From Diplonema papillatum (lineage: Eukaryota; Euglenozoa; Diplonemea; Diplonemida; Diplonemidae), in NCBI GenBank assembly GCA_030068145.1, contig JAPJBO010000055.1:186001-250000 (forward strand): a stretch of 64,000 nt of DNA, given 5' to 3'. The first letter of the stretch is position 1; each line of letters opens with the position of its first letter. The notes beneath the pieces were generated by a model. It searched no databases and was not told the origin of the DNA. It saw only the letters and a program-made list of their open reading frames with translations. Below, piece by piece: positions 1 through 11,410 of this stretch. The translations under genes and the position numbers were made by a program.

Positions 1-847
1 TTGAGTCTCTGGGTGACCTTTGGCAAATGGATTGAAGTCTGGCTTGCCTTGACCCTGACAATAATGTGCTCGTCGAGATACAGAGGCCCCGATCGCGAAT
101 TGGGGAAAGCATGTTGGGTGTTGGCAATTCCGAGCGTGAAGGAACGAGGAACGAATGCAAGCACGCAAGAAAAGCAACGAAGAAATACTGAGCACGATCG
201 GCTCGTGTTGCCATCAGCTGATAGGACACAACGTGCCATCGGTTGATAGGACACAAATGAGAACACTGCGGTTCCGAAGATAGCTTCAGGTGGGCACCTC
301 AGCCACGCACAGGAGGAAGACATGCGTAGTTTGTCTAATGCTGACATCAAGGCCAACATTTCCGGAGTTGGGGCTTCCTAATAAACGAAGAAACGGACGA
401 CCAGCACCAACTGACCAAAGATATATGACGATAAATGATAGGTGGAATTCCCTTATATCCCAACACTTGAAAGTTTTTGATCCCTTATACTCCCAATGGG
501 ATTGCCTTGGGCGCCGACGCTCTGAGAAAAGCTTGCTGGAACATGTTCAGACAAATACCCCTGCATGTTACGCGTACGCCCCTGCAACAACGCAGAATTA
601 CCTGTGCTTTGTGTATGATGCAGCACAGTCGCTTCGTATATATCACGCAACCTCTCCAAAGCGGGCCTGCAAAGCAGGTGCTTTTGCGCGTTCAAAAAAG
701 AACTCTGCGAGTGAAACCAAGTCCAGCAGGGCGAAAGGAGACACAACCGCTCATTTAGACTGAGCTTCAAGCATCCGTGATTTGTGCCGGTACGGTTGGG
801 TTGGGTCCGTCGGTGTGGGTATGGCTGGTACACTGTGAACGAAATAT
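1..847. other. Intergenic, no gene seen
   Basis: Short open frames here overlap on both strands and show no domain or compositional sign of coding. The stretch opens with a copy of a short motif (GAGTCTCYGGGTGACC) that recurs near 15.58, 18.34, 55.29 and 56.12 kb. It also carries a partial copy of inverted-repeat family O near 354-430. Confidence 0.6.
354..430 (+). mobile_element. Partial copy of MITE-like family O
   Basis: The sequence starts AACATTTCCGGAGTTGGGG and continues through ATAAACGAAGAAACGGACG. It matches the copies at 7437-7646 and 39447-42213. Only the left half is recognisable here. It is useful as a second uninterrupted relative of the site where the large minisatellite-bearing element inserted at 39.49 kb. 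Confidence 0.55.
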
Positions 848-1177
848 GTGCACACTCTATTGCACGGTGAACTCCAGCAACTTTTGCTCGAGTGAAACTC
901 CAAAAGCGGGTGTGCCACACCCTATTTCCGGGTGTGGTCACACCCGCACTTGAGGCCGGACTTTAGCTCGAGCAAAAGTTGCTGGAGTTCACCGTGCAAT
1001 AGAGTGTGCACACCCTATTTCCTGGTGTGGTCACACCCGCACTTGAGGCCGGACTTTAGCTCGAGCAAAAGTTGCTGGAGTTCACCGTGCAATAGAGTGT
1101 GCACACCCTATTTCCGGGTGTGGTCGCACCCGCACTTGAGGCCGGACTTTGGCTAAAAGTTGCTGGAGTTCACCGTG
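848..1177. repeat. 93-bp tandem repeat with a perfect 45-bp inverted repeat
   Basis: The unit start CCTATTTCC recurs at 921, 1014 and 1107, a 93-bp period. The arm at 848-892 is the exact reverse complement of 967-1011 (45 bp, no mismatch), with about 74 bp between. A smaller hairpin (GGGTGTG/CACACCC) sits in the middle of each unit. The arms share the CTGGAGTTCACCGTG core with the foldback at 17.5 kb, so this looks like a foldback family that began to amplify in tandem. Confidence 0.85.
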
Positions 1178-2110
1178 TACCTGATAGTGCGTCTGCTGGG
1201 TCTTTGCAGCTGTGTTTGCGATGTCTTCACCCACACGTTTGCACGAACATTTGGTTCTTTTCTTTCGTTTTTTTTTCAACTTTCTTTCTAGCATTGTTGC
1301 TTTCTTTTCTCTTTTTCTGTTGCCTCACTCCCACCCCCGACGGCGACAGACCCCCACCCCTGACGGCGACAGACCCCCCCCCGAAGGCGGGTTGATTCCT
1401 TTGGGTGGGCTTTCTCTACCGGCGGAAGTTGCTTGGGAGAGCTTTCTTTTTTGTCACAGCGAAGCCGCACTGGCCTCACAGGCCGCACTTGCCTCGTGTG
1501 AGAGCAATAGGTCCGACCAGGTAACTGTACACCGCGAGAGTAGGAGAAAGTAGAAAGGGAAACTAGGGGCACTTCACTTTCCGCACACACGGCATGCGGC
1601 TTAACTTAAATAGTTGAGTCGCAGCCCTTGACAAGACAGATGTTAAAAAGAAGGTGCTTCTATCGTTAGCTTCTCACGAAAGGGAGGGGGGGGACAGGTT
1701 ATGTAAGGTTCCCCCGACTCCCACAATCGTGGTTAGCACGAATTCAAGAGGTCTAGTCAACTATTCCCCTGCAGTATTGGCATACGTCAAAAAAGAAAAT
1801 ACGAATGACCGGTCGAACTGAATACTTGCTTTTGTGTTTCCGACGATCCCGAATGAACGTACAGATTTTTTTTTAAAAGTGAAAGTTTTTTTTTGTGCGG
1901 TTGACGACTTACGTCGTTATTTCTCGGCAAGTTCCCTTCTTTCTCACACAAAACAAATGTGTGCCCTATTATCCCACTTCGAGCAAAACTGTACCGTTAT
2001 ATCCCAAACTGGGATACCTGGGCTAAATTTTGACAATTTGTTGGCGAATGACTTCTTGGATTATTGGGATTCAGGGAAATGCACCTTCGGTGCCCAGATT
2101 TTGGACCAAA
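1178..2110. other. Intergenic: T-rich and dispersed repeats
   Basis: It holds a T-rich tract (1255-1320), a duplicated CGACGGCGACAGACCCCC motif (about 1338-1380), a 45-bp motif near 1528-1575 that recurs at 56.40 kb, and a dispersed repeat at about 1605-1800 that recurs at 7.98-8.15 kb. No gene is supported. Confidence 0.5.
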
Positions 2111-2901
<791 letters not shown>

Positions 2902-2939
2902 CGTATAGCCACGTCAATGTTTTTTATTCCCTTATAGTA

Positions 2940-4075
2940 CACGGATTGGAAACGATAGTTATATAAAACGATCATTTGCGAACGTGAAATATCATTGTTT
3001 TTTATCGTTTTCAAAAAACGATCGTGTTTTTCTTTTCAAGATTTCCTGTTGTAATTATGAACCAACCAATGTTTGGCGCGTCTATTTCTTGTGTAAATTG
3101 ACTTCGGTGGCCAGATTCAGCTGTTTCATGGCCTTTCATGTCGGAAAGGGTAGCCAGCAACCCCCGAACAGCACGCTAAGCAATGTCAGTAATCTCTGAT
3201 GTTGACGTTTGATCGTCACCACCGCAGCTGCGGCCGACGCCTTCTCCCTGTTGATGTCGCCTGCGGAATTCTCATCCTCAGAAACTGCAAAAAGGTCAAG
3301 TGTTGAGCTCCTCAAAAAGGCTGTTCGCAGGGATGGTGAGTCACATGCTCTTTTTCTCGTCCTTTTCCGCAATCATGCGCTTTCTATGCCCACTCAGGGA
3401 TTATCGACATGTATCCTTTCCAACTCAACTCTGAGGCTGGCGGCGTAGACTGAAGCTTTGCTCATCGAAGTGCTTTTCTACTTATTTGTGGACTCATCCT
3501 CGAACACTAGCTGCAGTTGCGCTTCCCAGCTGTGGCTTTTCCTGCCGGATGCCCTCGGCCGCGCTCCTGTGCTGTGGTGCTTGTGGCAACTCTTGACCAA
3601 CAAATTTCTGCTATTCCCAGCATCTTGTCCAGCTCGTCCGTCCAGGCTATAGGTGAATGTTCGTACTGACACCTTCCTCCCCCTGGTCTCGCACTTTCTT
3701 CTTCGTCAATTTTGATGTACTTCTTCATGATTAACTTGAGTTTTGACTCCTTCACCTGAGGCAATGCTTCGACTCCGGCGAACTCCGATGAACCGTTCCG
3801 AGATAGGGGCTCCTTCAAAGGCGAATCTGATGCCTACCCTCGACTGTCTGTTCGTTCCAGTGCCATAGCGCTGTCGTGGCAATATAACGTGATACACAAA
3901 ACCTTACTCGAACTACTCGTCACTCGACACACCAAAGCAAACCCCTATGGAAAAAAAACGATCGTTTTTTTTTTGGGTAAGGTGCCTTAGGGGACTAGTC
4001 ACAATGTGGAATGTGCCCTTAGGGGACTAGTCCCACTTGGAAATTGGTACCTTGACTTTTGTCAGGGAAATGCAC
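2940..4075. other. Decayed sequence with ACGATCGT palindromes
   Basis: A/T-rich palindromes centred on ACGATCGT occur near 3016 and 3958, roughly bracketing the stretch like old inverted ends. Between them, minus-strand frames of 60-100 residues (3136-3372, 3507-3818) include a WTDELDKML motif, compatible with the start of a Myb/SANT-like DNA-binding segment of a dead transposon. Frames are broken and I would not call a gene. A motif CTTAGGGGACTAGTC occurs twice between 3980 and 4045. Confidence 0.35.
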
Positions 4076-7000
4076 TTAGGGCAGACTATTTTTATTTTTT
4101 GATCCGCGTCCCCCGACCCCTGAAGATTTTCCGCGCGCGCGCGCGCAAAAAAAAATAGTTGTTTTTTAAAAACTAGTTTGGCAAGCCACCTGGCCTGTGG
4201 GTTCCTGTGTGGAGGGGGGTGGTCTTGGTGGCAAGCGGTCGGGGGGTGGTGGCCCTGTGGGTTCCTGTGTGGAGGGGTACGCGTCCCTCACTTTGATTCT
4301 TCGGCGACTTTTTACACTGGGAAATAACCGTCGTCTGCATGTGCTCAGGCTTTTTGTTGTACGGAGGGACCAGGTGAGCCTTCAGCGTAGAGCTGCTGCC
4401 ACAGTAGTAGGCGTCTAGTCGTGGGCCTTGCGACTGCCTGTGTTGTTCGGCGTACTCGGCCAGAATTGGTATCGTACCCACGTTTCGGACGGGACGTGGG
4501 CATCGGCCGGAAGCCGCTTCTGCACTTCTTCCATGAGAAGCCGGATGCTTGCGGGGACCTCAAACGTGAGGCGTGAAACTTCTCCATGACGCCTCTCGTC
4601 CACGACAGTACCGCACTTCTCAAGAACGCGGCCCACGGCGTCCCAGTAGCCGTCGTATTTGGACTCTTTTGACGAGCTTCGGAATGCAACCTCACTGGGG
4701 TGAAATCAGTTGTGAGGAGTTCAGCCAGGTGGCTTTCGGTTGATGTGCGCAGGGGGTTCACATCTCCAGTCACGAACATGTACATCGTCTTGAGGATGGT
4801 ACGCGGAACCCCAGATGACTTCCAGACCTCGACGAATTTCATCCTCATGGCCCGGGTGTGGAACCTTTTCCCCGTCCCGATGCACGACTTGAACGCCTTG
4901 ATGACATCCTCCTGTAGGCGGCGGTCGCTCGGTGGCAGCTTGAATACCAAGCGCTTGCCCCCCAGCGTTGTATTTGTGGACACCGAAGGGGAAGCTCGTC
5001 TTTACCCCTTGGATCTGCTAGAACCGAGCCTGGCGATCGTCAGAGAGGCTGGGCACGGTGTCCAGTGAAAACGGCTCGAATTGCCTCGGCGAATTGCCCT
5101 TCCAGCTCTCCCCAAGAAGAAGACCCCTCCGCTTTCACGATGGACTGCTCCAGTCGCAAACAGGCTTTCTGGATGGAACTCCCACACTGCGTTGCTCAGT
5201 GCGCTGTTGGTTTTGCGCTTGCTGCGTGACGATACGGGTACACACCACATCTCTCACTTCCTGCAGTTTCGTGCAGTGGATGCTGAGAATACCTCAGCTC
5301 TGCGACCCACGGCAAGGCCAACACATTTCTCAGGCTACTTTCTTGTTCTTGCAGGTTCTGAAGGGTGCACCGGGGGATGTCGGCGGTACGGCGCTGGGCA
5401 ATCACCTTGTTGGTGCCCTCATACTACTGCAACAGCTGCACAGAAAGTGGGAGCCCATCAAGTTTGAGAAGGGTCTTGGCCACTTCCTGATAGAACGGAT
5501 GCCCTTTTTCATCGACCAGGAGGGCCCTGTCGAATTCTATGGGGTAGTCCTGGACTAGCCTGTTGAACAACACTATCCACGACTGCGTTTCACCCACTTG
5601 CAGCGGCTTCACGCGGGCTTGGCTCTTTTTCATCAGCAGGTCGAAGGCGCTGACAGGTGTTCGAGCTACGGGAACTTTTGCTTCACAACGTACCGAACCT
5701 CCCGGTACTGCATGGAGTCCATGGCCTGCACAGACATCCCAAGAGAAACATCTCTCCACACACTCCTGCTATCAGCCCTAGCCGACACCACCACATCATC
5801 ATCATACTCGGCAGGCGTCTGGAGGTGACGGTCTTTTATGATCTGCTGAAACATCTCCATGAAGGACAACGACAGGTCGTTGATCTCAAGGAGGTGTCAA
5901 TCCTTCACTGCACCAATCTCAACATCGATGGCGCAAAAACACGGCAGTGTCCCTTCCATTTGCTTGTGCCCTGTTTTTGCATTAGCATGCAACACTCACT
6001 TAGTCAAGGTGAAATTTGCCGGCGTCACAGCTTTCGTGGTGCTGCAGCAACAGATAGGTCAGGGGGTCAATGCAAATTAGAGATTCGCAGCGAGCTTCTA
6101 ATCCGGCGTTCCGCTGACGTGTCGTTGTTGGCCCCACGAGCGGGGTTTGGTGTTTCCGCAGCCGAAGCGCGGACTTCAGAGACCATCTGGAGTCCCCCAT
6201 GGCACCCTGTTGTGCCCTTCCCACAGCAAAAAAGAAATGCGTAGTTTTGTTTTATTCTTTTACTTGTTAGTTGTCGACAACTTGTTTTGTTGAAATAGCT
6301 ATTTTTTGCCCGAGAGAAAAGTTGTTTTCTTGCACGAGAGTTTTCCGCATTGCCACGAGGGCCCCCCGGGGTGGGGGGGGCCCGAGTGGCAATCCGGAAA
6401 ACTCGAGTGCAAGAAAACAACTTCTCGAGGCAAGAAGATGACTTTTCCACCTGCCAGACAACTTTGACACACTGCGAGAGGCTACTTTTAGGGACAAGAA
6501 CGATGCGACAGATGCCGTATTTGCGTACGCCTGATCTGTGATGAAAGAAGAAACAAGGGTTTGGAGTGCACACTGATCTACTCGAAGAAGAGCACGAGTC
6601 AGTGTTAAATGAACGCTGCACCTGGATGCGTCTTGAGTGCTGAAGTTCAGTACGGCACCGCTGCCTACTGTAATGTTGTGCACGACCGTGGGCACGGCTT
6701 GTGGCACAGGACCTTTGGGTCCTTTGCCCAGATCCGGCGCAAGGTTCTCGTGCACGAGATCAGGCCAGTGTAGCGCTGTTCGTACTTTGCCTGGCTCGCC
6801 GTGCCCAGCAACTCGTTTTCCCGAGCTTCGGCGGCGAGTTTCGCAACATCTTTCTTTGTCTTTGGCATCCTCACCCTGAGATCGTGTTGGAAGTGCCGGA
6901 ACTGTGTCGGAATTGTGACGGAAAACCAAAAGTGTCTACAGTGAAGAAAAGTCGCCCACAGTGAAGAAAAGTCCGCCCACAGTGAAGAAAAGTAGCCTAC

Positions 7001-7144
7001 AAGCAGTGTAGAAAAGTCGGCGGGCAGGTGGAAAAAATATTATTTTTTTTTCAACTATTTTTTTTTCCACGGTTTCCCAAAATTTTCCGCGCGCTAGGAC
7101 GCGGATCAAAAAAAAAAAAAAAAAAAAAAAATAGTCTGCCCTAA
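4076..7144 (-). mobile_element. DNA transposon, 3069 bp, TTAGGG-starting inverted ends, 3-bp CAC duplication
   Basis: The left end begins TTAGGGCAGACTATTTTT and continues to GATCCGCGTCC. The right end is its reverse complement with a longer T run (7102-7144). Both ends also share an inner GCGCGCGG block and an AAAAAAAAATAGTTG block, giving inverted repeats of roughly 90 bp with indels. The trinucleotide CAC flanks both ends (4073-4075 and 7145-7147), a likely target-site duplication. Inside, the minus strand carries a broken transposase-like gene. The 3-bp duplication argues against hAT (8 bp) and piggyBac/Kolobok (TTAA), but I cannot name the superfamily. Confidence 0.75.
4412..6868 (-). pseudogene. 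Broken transposase-like gene inside the TTAGGG element
   Basis: Reading right to left, a start-like segment (MPKTKKDVAKLAAEAREN, at about 6868) is followed by coding-like pieces in different frames. One near 5720-5430 contains PVSAFDLLMKKSQ and then QSWIVLFNRLVQDYP. One near 4983-4680 contains LQEDVIKAFKSC. One near 4636-4415 contains a W-V-R-Y-Q-F-W-P motif followed by NTG. The AFDLLM and W.R.QF.P.NP motifs recall, from memory only, an uncharacterised transposase-like family seen in several animal and protist genomes. At least three frame changes and several stops separate the pieces, so this copy is inactive. The gene almost fills the element between its inverted ends, which supports its being the element's own transposase. 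Confidence 0.5.
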
Positions 7145-7377
7145 CACAAAAAAACTGGATTTAGGACACTAGTGAAACCGCCACGGTTTGCGGTGACGAG
7201 CTTGTCGTCTCCTCCAGCAACAGCTCCACCCTTCGGCTGTGGTTTGGCGTTGAAACGACGAGGCAAAAAGAAGCTGGGAAAAGAGGTTGTGGTTGTCTGG
7301 ATTTACTACATGGGTTCCCCCTTTGCAATTCGCAGCTAGCGGCCGGGCTAATCTTTATTGAAGAGGAGACAAAACAA
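7145..7377. other. Short intergenic stretch, nothing recognised
   Basis: Between the TTAGGG element and the S2 repeat I see no coding or repeat signal that I can match elsewhere in the window. Confidence 0.4.
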
Positions 7378-7905
7378 AAATACTCGAGGGACTGCCTTTG
7401 CTCCCTGTGCTCATTTCGACGGTGGCTAGAGGGGGAGGAACATTTCCGGATATGGGGCTTGCACTGATAAACGAAGCAACGGACGATCAGCATCAACTGA
7501 CCAAAGGTGATGAAACTGATAAGGCAAAAGTTTCTTGTTCTTCGCGTGTACAGAGTATAAACCTCTCTGGGGGGTTTCCTGTAATAGCACTTTTTCGTTG
7601 GCTTCGTTTTCTCTTTCATGGGCAACCGTTGTTCCGGAAATGTTCCCGTCAGTACAGATGTACTATTAAACAAACTTTGCAAACTACAAAGTGGGTGTTT
7701 TTTGTTGAACGCTTACGCCCGCCACTAAACCATTTACCTGTGTTTCGTGTGGGCTACGGCACATTATTCCACCTCCTTTGAGATTGGAATATTGTTGCGA
7801 TAGTGGGGAGTCATCGGCTGATGAGTACCGCACTATACGTTTGAGATTTCGCAACTGGCAGTCTCCTCAAGTATTACCTACAAAGCAGGTGCTTATACAA
7901 AACGA
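7378..7905 (+). mobile_element. SINE-like repeat S2, copy 1, interrupted by a family O element
   Basis: The 5' part (ACTCGAGGGACTGCC ... GGCTAGAGGGGGAG) and the 3' part (ACTACAAAGTGGG ... AAGCAGGTGCTTATACAAAA) match the copies at 10098-10487 and 17026-17255. Between them sits a family O MITE (7437-7646). The 3' tail CAAAGCAGGTGCTTATACAAAA followed by A-rich sequence is the constant end of all S2 copies. There is no ORF. The constant 3' end, A-rich tail and variable 5' extent suggest a retroposed short element, but I find no clear tRNA-type promoter boxes. Confidence 0.6.
7437..7646. mobile_element. MITE-like family O, complete 210-bp copy
   Basis: Bounded by GGAACATTTCCGGA and its reverse complement TCCGGAAATGTTCC. 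It is inserted in an S2 repeat. It contains the uninterrupted site ACGAAGCAACGGACGATCAG, where the copy at 39.45 kb is split by a 2.6-kb insertion. No coding capacity. Confidence 0.7.
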
Positions 7906-7974
7906 AAAAGAACCGGGAATGGGTGGTTCACGGAACAAAAAAAAAGGGTGGCGTGAAGGATAGGATACCTTGCG

Positions 7975-8150
7975 AAATAAGGATAGTTGCGTCGCAGCTC
8001 TTGACAAGATAGAAGAGGGGTCCTCACGAAAGGCGGGGGTGGTCAGTCCTGCTTTAGAGTATGCTAGCTTTTCCGACTCCCGCAGGTACGACCGGCAAAA
8101 ACGCGACAGGTCTGGTGAACAATTCATTCCTGCAGTGTTTGCATACTTGG
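7975..8150 (+). repeat. Dispersed repeat, second copy of 1605-1800
   Basis: It shares GTCGCAGC(T/C)CTTGACAAGA, CTCACGAAAGG and CCGACTCCC blocks in the same order with 1605-1800. The two copies are diverged and no ends are clear. Confidence 0.5.
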
Positions 8151-8257
8151 AAAGAAGGAACTGCGCGAGTTCGGGCACTTTTTTGAGCCAATTCACCTAC
8201 CCCCGTGATGTGCATGGAAATGCTCGACGTAGCTGCTTTGACTCCGAATGGAAGGAA

Positions 8258-8512
8258 GGAAATATAGAGGTAGAGGGGCAAATACAGTACAAACACAATC
8301 TGATTTGTTCTGCACTTACACCACCGTGTGTTGTTTTCTCACTCAGGACTTTTACGTGTTGGGTTTGTGTGTCTTGTCGTGTAGGGGTAGACCCGCATGA
8401 CCTCACGTTCGTGCAACACGTGGTTCGGTAGTTACAGCACTTTGGATCCTTTCGGTTCTTTGTCTGGCAGCTTTTGTCGAGTGTTTCCTTCCAAGCTGGC
8501 GCTTATGTAAAC
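8258..8512 (+). mobile_element. SINE-like repeat S1, most complete copy
   Basis: It runs from ATAGAGGTAGAGGGGCAAAT to GGCGCTTATGTAAA. Other copies are at 18843-19020 (plus), 19955-20012 (5' part only) and about 55722-56010 (minus). The 3' end (CTGGCAG ... TTTCCT ... GCTTATGTAAA) resembles that of S2 although the bodies differ. No ORF. Confidence 0.6.
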
Positions 8513-10097
8513 AACAGGGGAGATCTCATTATCTTGCATCGGGCCGTACCGTTAACCGCAATAGGTCTCTTAGGCTAGGCCGACAGAACAATGTAGGGGA
8601 AAGGATTGGCTCTGAGGACACGTGCGGGACTGTCAGCAGGTGTTTGGGTCTGGGGCTCAGACTGAGAGAAGGTGAGTGCCCTGAAAACTGAGCTCGATCA
8701 CGCGGCGACCCTCGTCAAGGTCGGTAGCGTCACCTCCCCGATGCGAACTGATTGCCGGCTGGATGCGGGCAATTGCGCCTTCGTACCACCGACACTCTGG
8801 TTGTTTCGGGTGTTTGAAACATGATGATTAGTATCTAAAACCTGCCTGCCTCGATGTTACTTCAATCAACTCACACTAACCTGAAACGACTACGCTTGAC
8901 AGAGAGCAGATGCAGACTGTCGCCACAGCATCGCCACAGCTTCTTTAGAGTGAAAGTTCGCTTGAAACTCCGGGTTTTAAAGTCTCCGGATGCCCTTTCG
9001 TCGTTATGGGAAGAATCCTTGCATGCTAACAAAACGCCGACGTGCGAGCTCTGCAGTCGGCACGCGGACTTGCGGAGACGAAGGCCCAAACTATGCTGTC
9101 GGAAGGGCGGCCGTGGCGAGAGGAGAAGAAGCAGTACCGACGACGAGGAAGGCGGTGCCGGGGGCCCCACGTCAGCGATTCATCGAGAAAGAGCTCTCAA
9201 ATATGTCAATCCTTGAAATCGTCCTGACCTGTAGTAAAATTTCCCTCTATTTTCGATCGCTCACGCTTTACAACACTGATGCAGGTCAATCACCCGACAC
9301 ACAGATTCTTTGCATTCTAACCCAAAACGACAACACTCGACGACATTCGATCAGGCAGGGGATGAATTGGCCCATTTTTGCAACAAACGACGTTCATAAA
9401 AGGTTTGGCCAGGAGATCGGTTCCTGGCTCTATTTAAAGTATTTTGAGGTTCAAAAGCACCGGTGTATATAAGTGTCTTCGGTTGACTGGTGAGGCGGGG
9501 AAGGTGGGGGGATTGCAAGAACGTGCTTGGAATAGACATGTGCTCAACACCGCGCCCCGTCTGCGCCGTGTTTCGGTCCCTTAAGCCACGGACACATGAG
9601 ACGGACGATCATCAGCGCGGAACCTGATTGTCTGCAGACAGGACAGCGGTGCGAGTCTGGTTTGTAGCTCGTCACAGCCAGGACCACCCGCGCTACTAGA
9701 GCACAGGGAGAGGGTGGGGGGGGAGGAAGTGGGTTCTGTTAGAGTGCAAGTTCGCGTTCACTCAACTGCTGATGGGCATGGGCGAACCCAGCCCGCTAAT
9801 GCGTTCGACGACCTGATGAGTCTCATGCTTCTGCAATTCCCATTGACTATCGCGTCTGGCCGCGGTCGTCATCGTTCCCAGAGCCAAGACATCCACCGAT
9901 AAGTGCACTTGATGTCACCCTCGATCAACCGCAGTTGAGCCGAGGGGAACAGTTGTTTTGCCTTTCCGATTGCTCGGGATTTTCGATTTATAATCGGTCT
10001 TGATTGCTCCACGTCGGACATAATAAAGCCCCACCGGGGGGCCCACCCCCCTCAAAGAAAACTCTCACTCCAAAAAAGAGGTGAGGGGGGGGGAATA
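8513..10097. other. Intergenic, no supported gene
   Basis: A plus-strand open stretch ending at about 8822 (ALKTELDHAATLVKV and onward) and another near 9042-9227 are coding-like in composition, but they have no start, no partner exon and no recognised domain. A motif near 9500-9540 and 9655-9690 recurs at 42.35-42.50 kb. The CTCCGGGTTTTAAAGTCTCCGG motif family occurs at 8950-8990. Confidence 0.4.
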
Positions 10098-10487
10098 CTC
10101 GAGGGACTGCCTTGTGCTCATTTCGACGGAGGCTGGAGGGGGAAAAACCAATACAACTACAACGTGGGTCTTTTTTGTTGAACGCTTCACTAAACCCAGA
10201 TTCACCTGTGTTTCGTGTAGGCTACAGCACATTTACCTCCTTTGAGATTGGAATATTGTTGCGATAGTGGGGAGTCATCGGCATGCCGATGAGTACCACA
10301 CTATGCCTGCCTTTCGCCACGTGACACCAGATGGGTCACTCTTGGCGCTTCCGTCGTGGTGCAACTGCTGCTGGTAGCTTGTGACAAGTTCGTAGTCAGA
10401 TCCTCCTTTGAGATTTCGCAACTGGCAGTCTCCTCAAGTATTTCCTACAAAGCAGGTGCTCATACAAAAAAAAAAAAAAAAAAAAAA
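10098..10487 (+). mobile_element. SINE-like repeat S2, copy 2, with 23-bp poly(A) tail
   Basis: It has the same 5' block as 7378 and the same 3' block, ending GTGCTCATACA followed directly by an uninterrupted A tract (10466-10487). In the middle, CCTCCTTTGAGATT occurs twice, flanking an insertion that includes a hairpin (ATAGTGGGGAGTCATCGGC and its imperfect reverse complement). The minus-strand copy at 22712-22855 lacks this insertion. Confidence 0.65.
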
Positions 10488-10781
10488 GAACTTCGTTTTT
10501 TGTGCGTGTGCCGGTCGATCGACGTTTCTTTTTACTCTGTTTCATATTCGAGTGAGGTGCTCGGGGTCAATCAACAAATACACGCTGTCTACGTGCTGTT
10601 TTTCTCGTTGCAATTGCCATACGTTGCTGGGCAACCCGCAGATTGTACGTTCTACTACAACTCGAATGGCCGCCTGGTGCTTAATTCGACGCCAGGCGGA
10701 GAAACAAGAAGACCGGAAATGGTGCTGCCCAAGAGGGACCGAGAAGCCTCCTTTACGATCTGATTTTTTTTTTTTTTGTGC

Positions 10782-10877
10782 AAACAACGCATTGTTGGTC
10801 CTAAGAATTAGTAGTTGGCAGCGCACTACATGAAACTTACCAAAAAGCAGATGAGTTCCGCTAGTGCGCACGAACAA
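10782..10877 (+). repeat. Dispersed repeat, paired with 34838-34927
   Basis: Both stretches share GCATTGTTGGT, AATTAGTAGTTGGCAGCG and GAGTTCCGCTAGTGCGCAC in order. Function unknown. Confidence 0.6.
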
Positions 10878-10925
10878 AAGAAAGCGCCGTACTAATTATT
10901 TGTGAGATGACGCCCAACGAATGGG

Positions 10926-11066
10926 ACCTTTTTGTTGGGTGAACGCTTGCACCCTAAATTTACTTGGGGGTTTCGCGCACGGGCAATAGCACATTTCCTT
11001 CTCGGCTCTGCAACCGGCGGCCCTCCTCGAGTACTTTCTACAAAGCAGGTGCGTATTCAAAACATA
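10926..11066 (+). mobile_element. SINE-like repeat S2, diverged 5'-truncated copy
   Basis: It retains TTGTTGGGTGAACGCTTGC, AGCACATTT and TTTCTACAAAGCAGGTGCGT. The A-rich tail is followed by a G tract (about 11068-11092). Confidence 0.5.
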
Positions 11067-11291
11067 AAAAGGGGGGGGGGGGGGGGGGGGGGGTCCCGCT
11101 GTCCACACAAACACGAATCACTTCCCGACTTTCCGTTGAATCGAAACCGTGCTGGAACTATGTATCTTTTCCCCGTTTCTTCTCTTTTGTGGTTGTTGTG
11201 GTTTGCGTGCCTGGAGTACGAGCTCCTGGAGCGGGAAACTAGTGGTCTGGCCCGCGACGGCAACGGGTATTCAAAGTGTTGTCGTTGTATA

Positions 11292-11388
11292 AGCCGGTAC
11301 ATCCCTATCCCCTAGAGCTGCATAGAATTGCCTGGAGCTGCATTCTTCGGTCTATCACGGTCTATCAAGAGGGGATGGACCGGCTCAG
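11292..11388. repeat. Foldback repeat, copy 1
   Basis: GCCGGTACATCCCTA at the left faces GGGGATGGACCGGCTC at the right. Both arms and the inner GGTCTATCACGGTCTATCA match the copy at 63519-63617. About 100 bp, no ORF. Confidence 0.6.
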
Positions 11389-11410
11389 ATAGAAGCAGTA
11401 GATGATAATT

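Noticed and set aside
4076-4081. TTAGGG as an interstitial telomere
   Set aside because: A single hexamer at a transposon end, with no tandem repetition.
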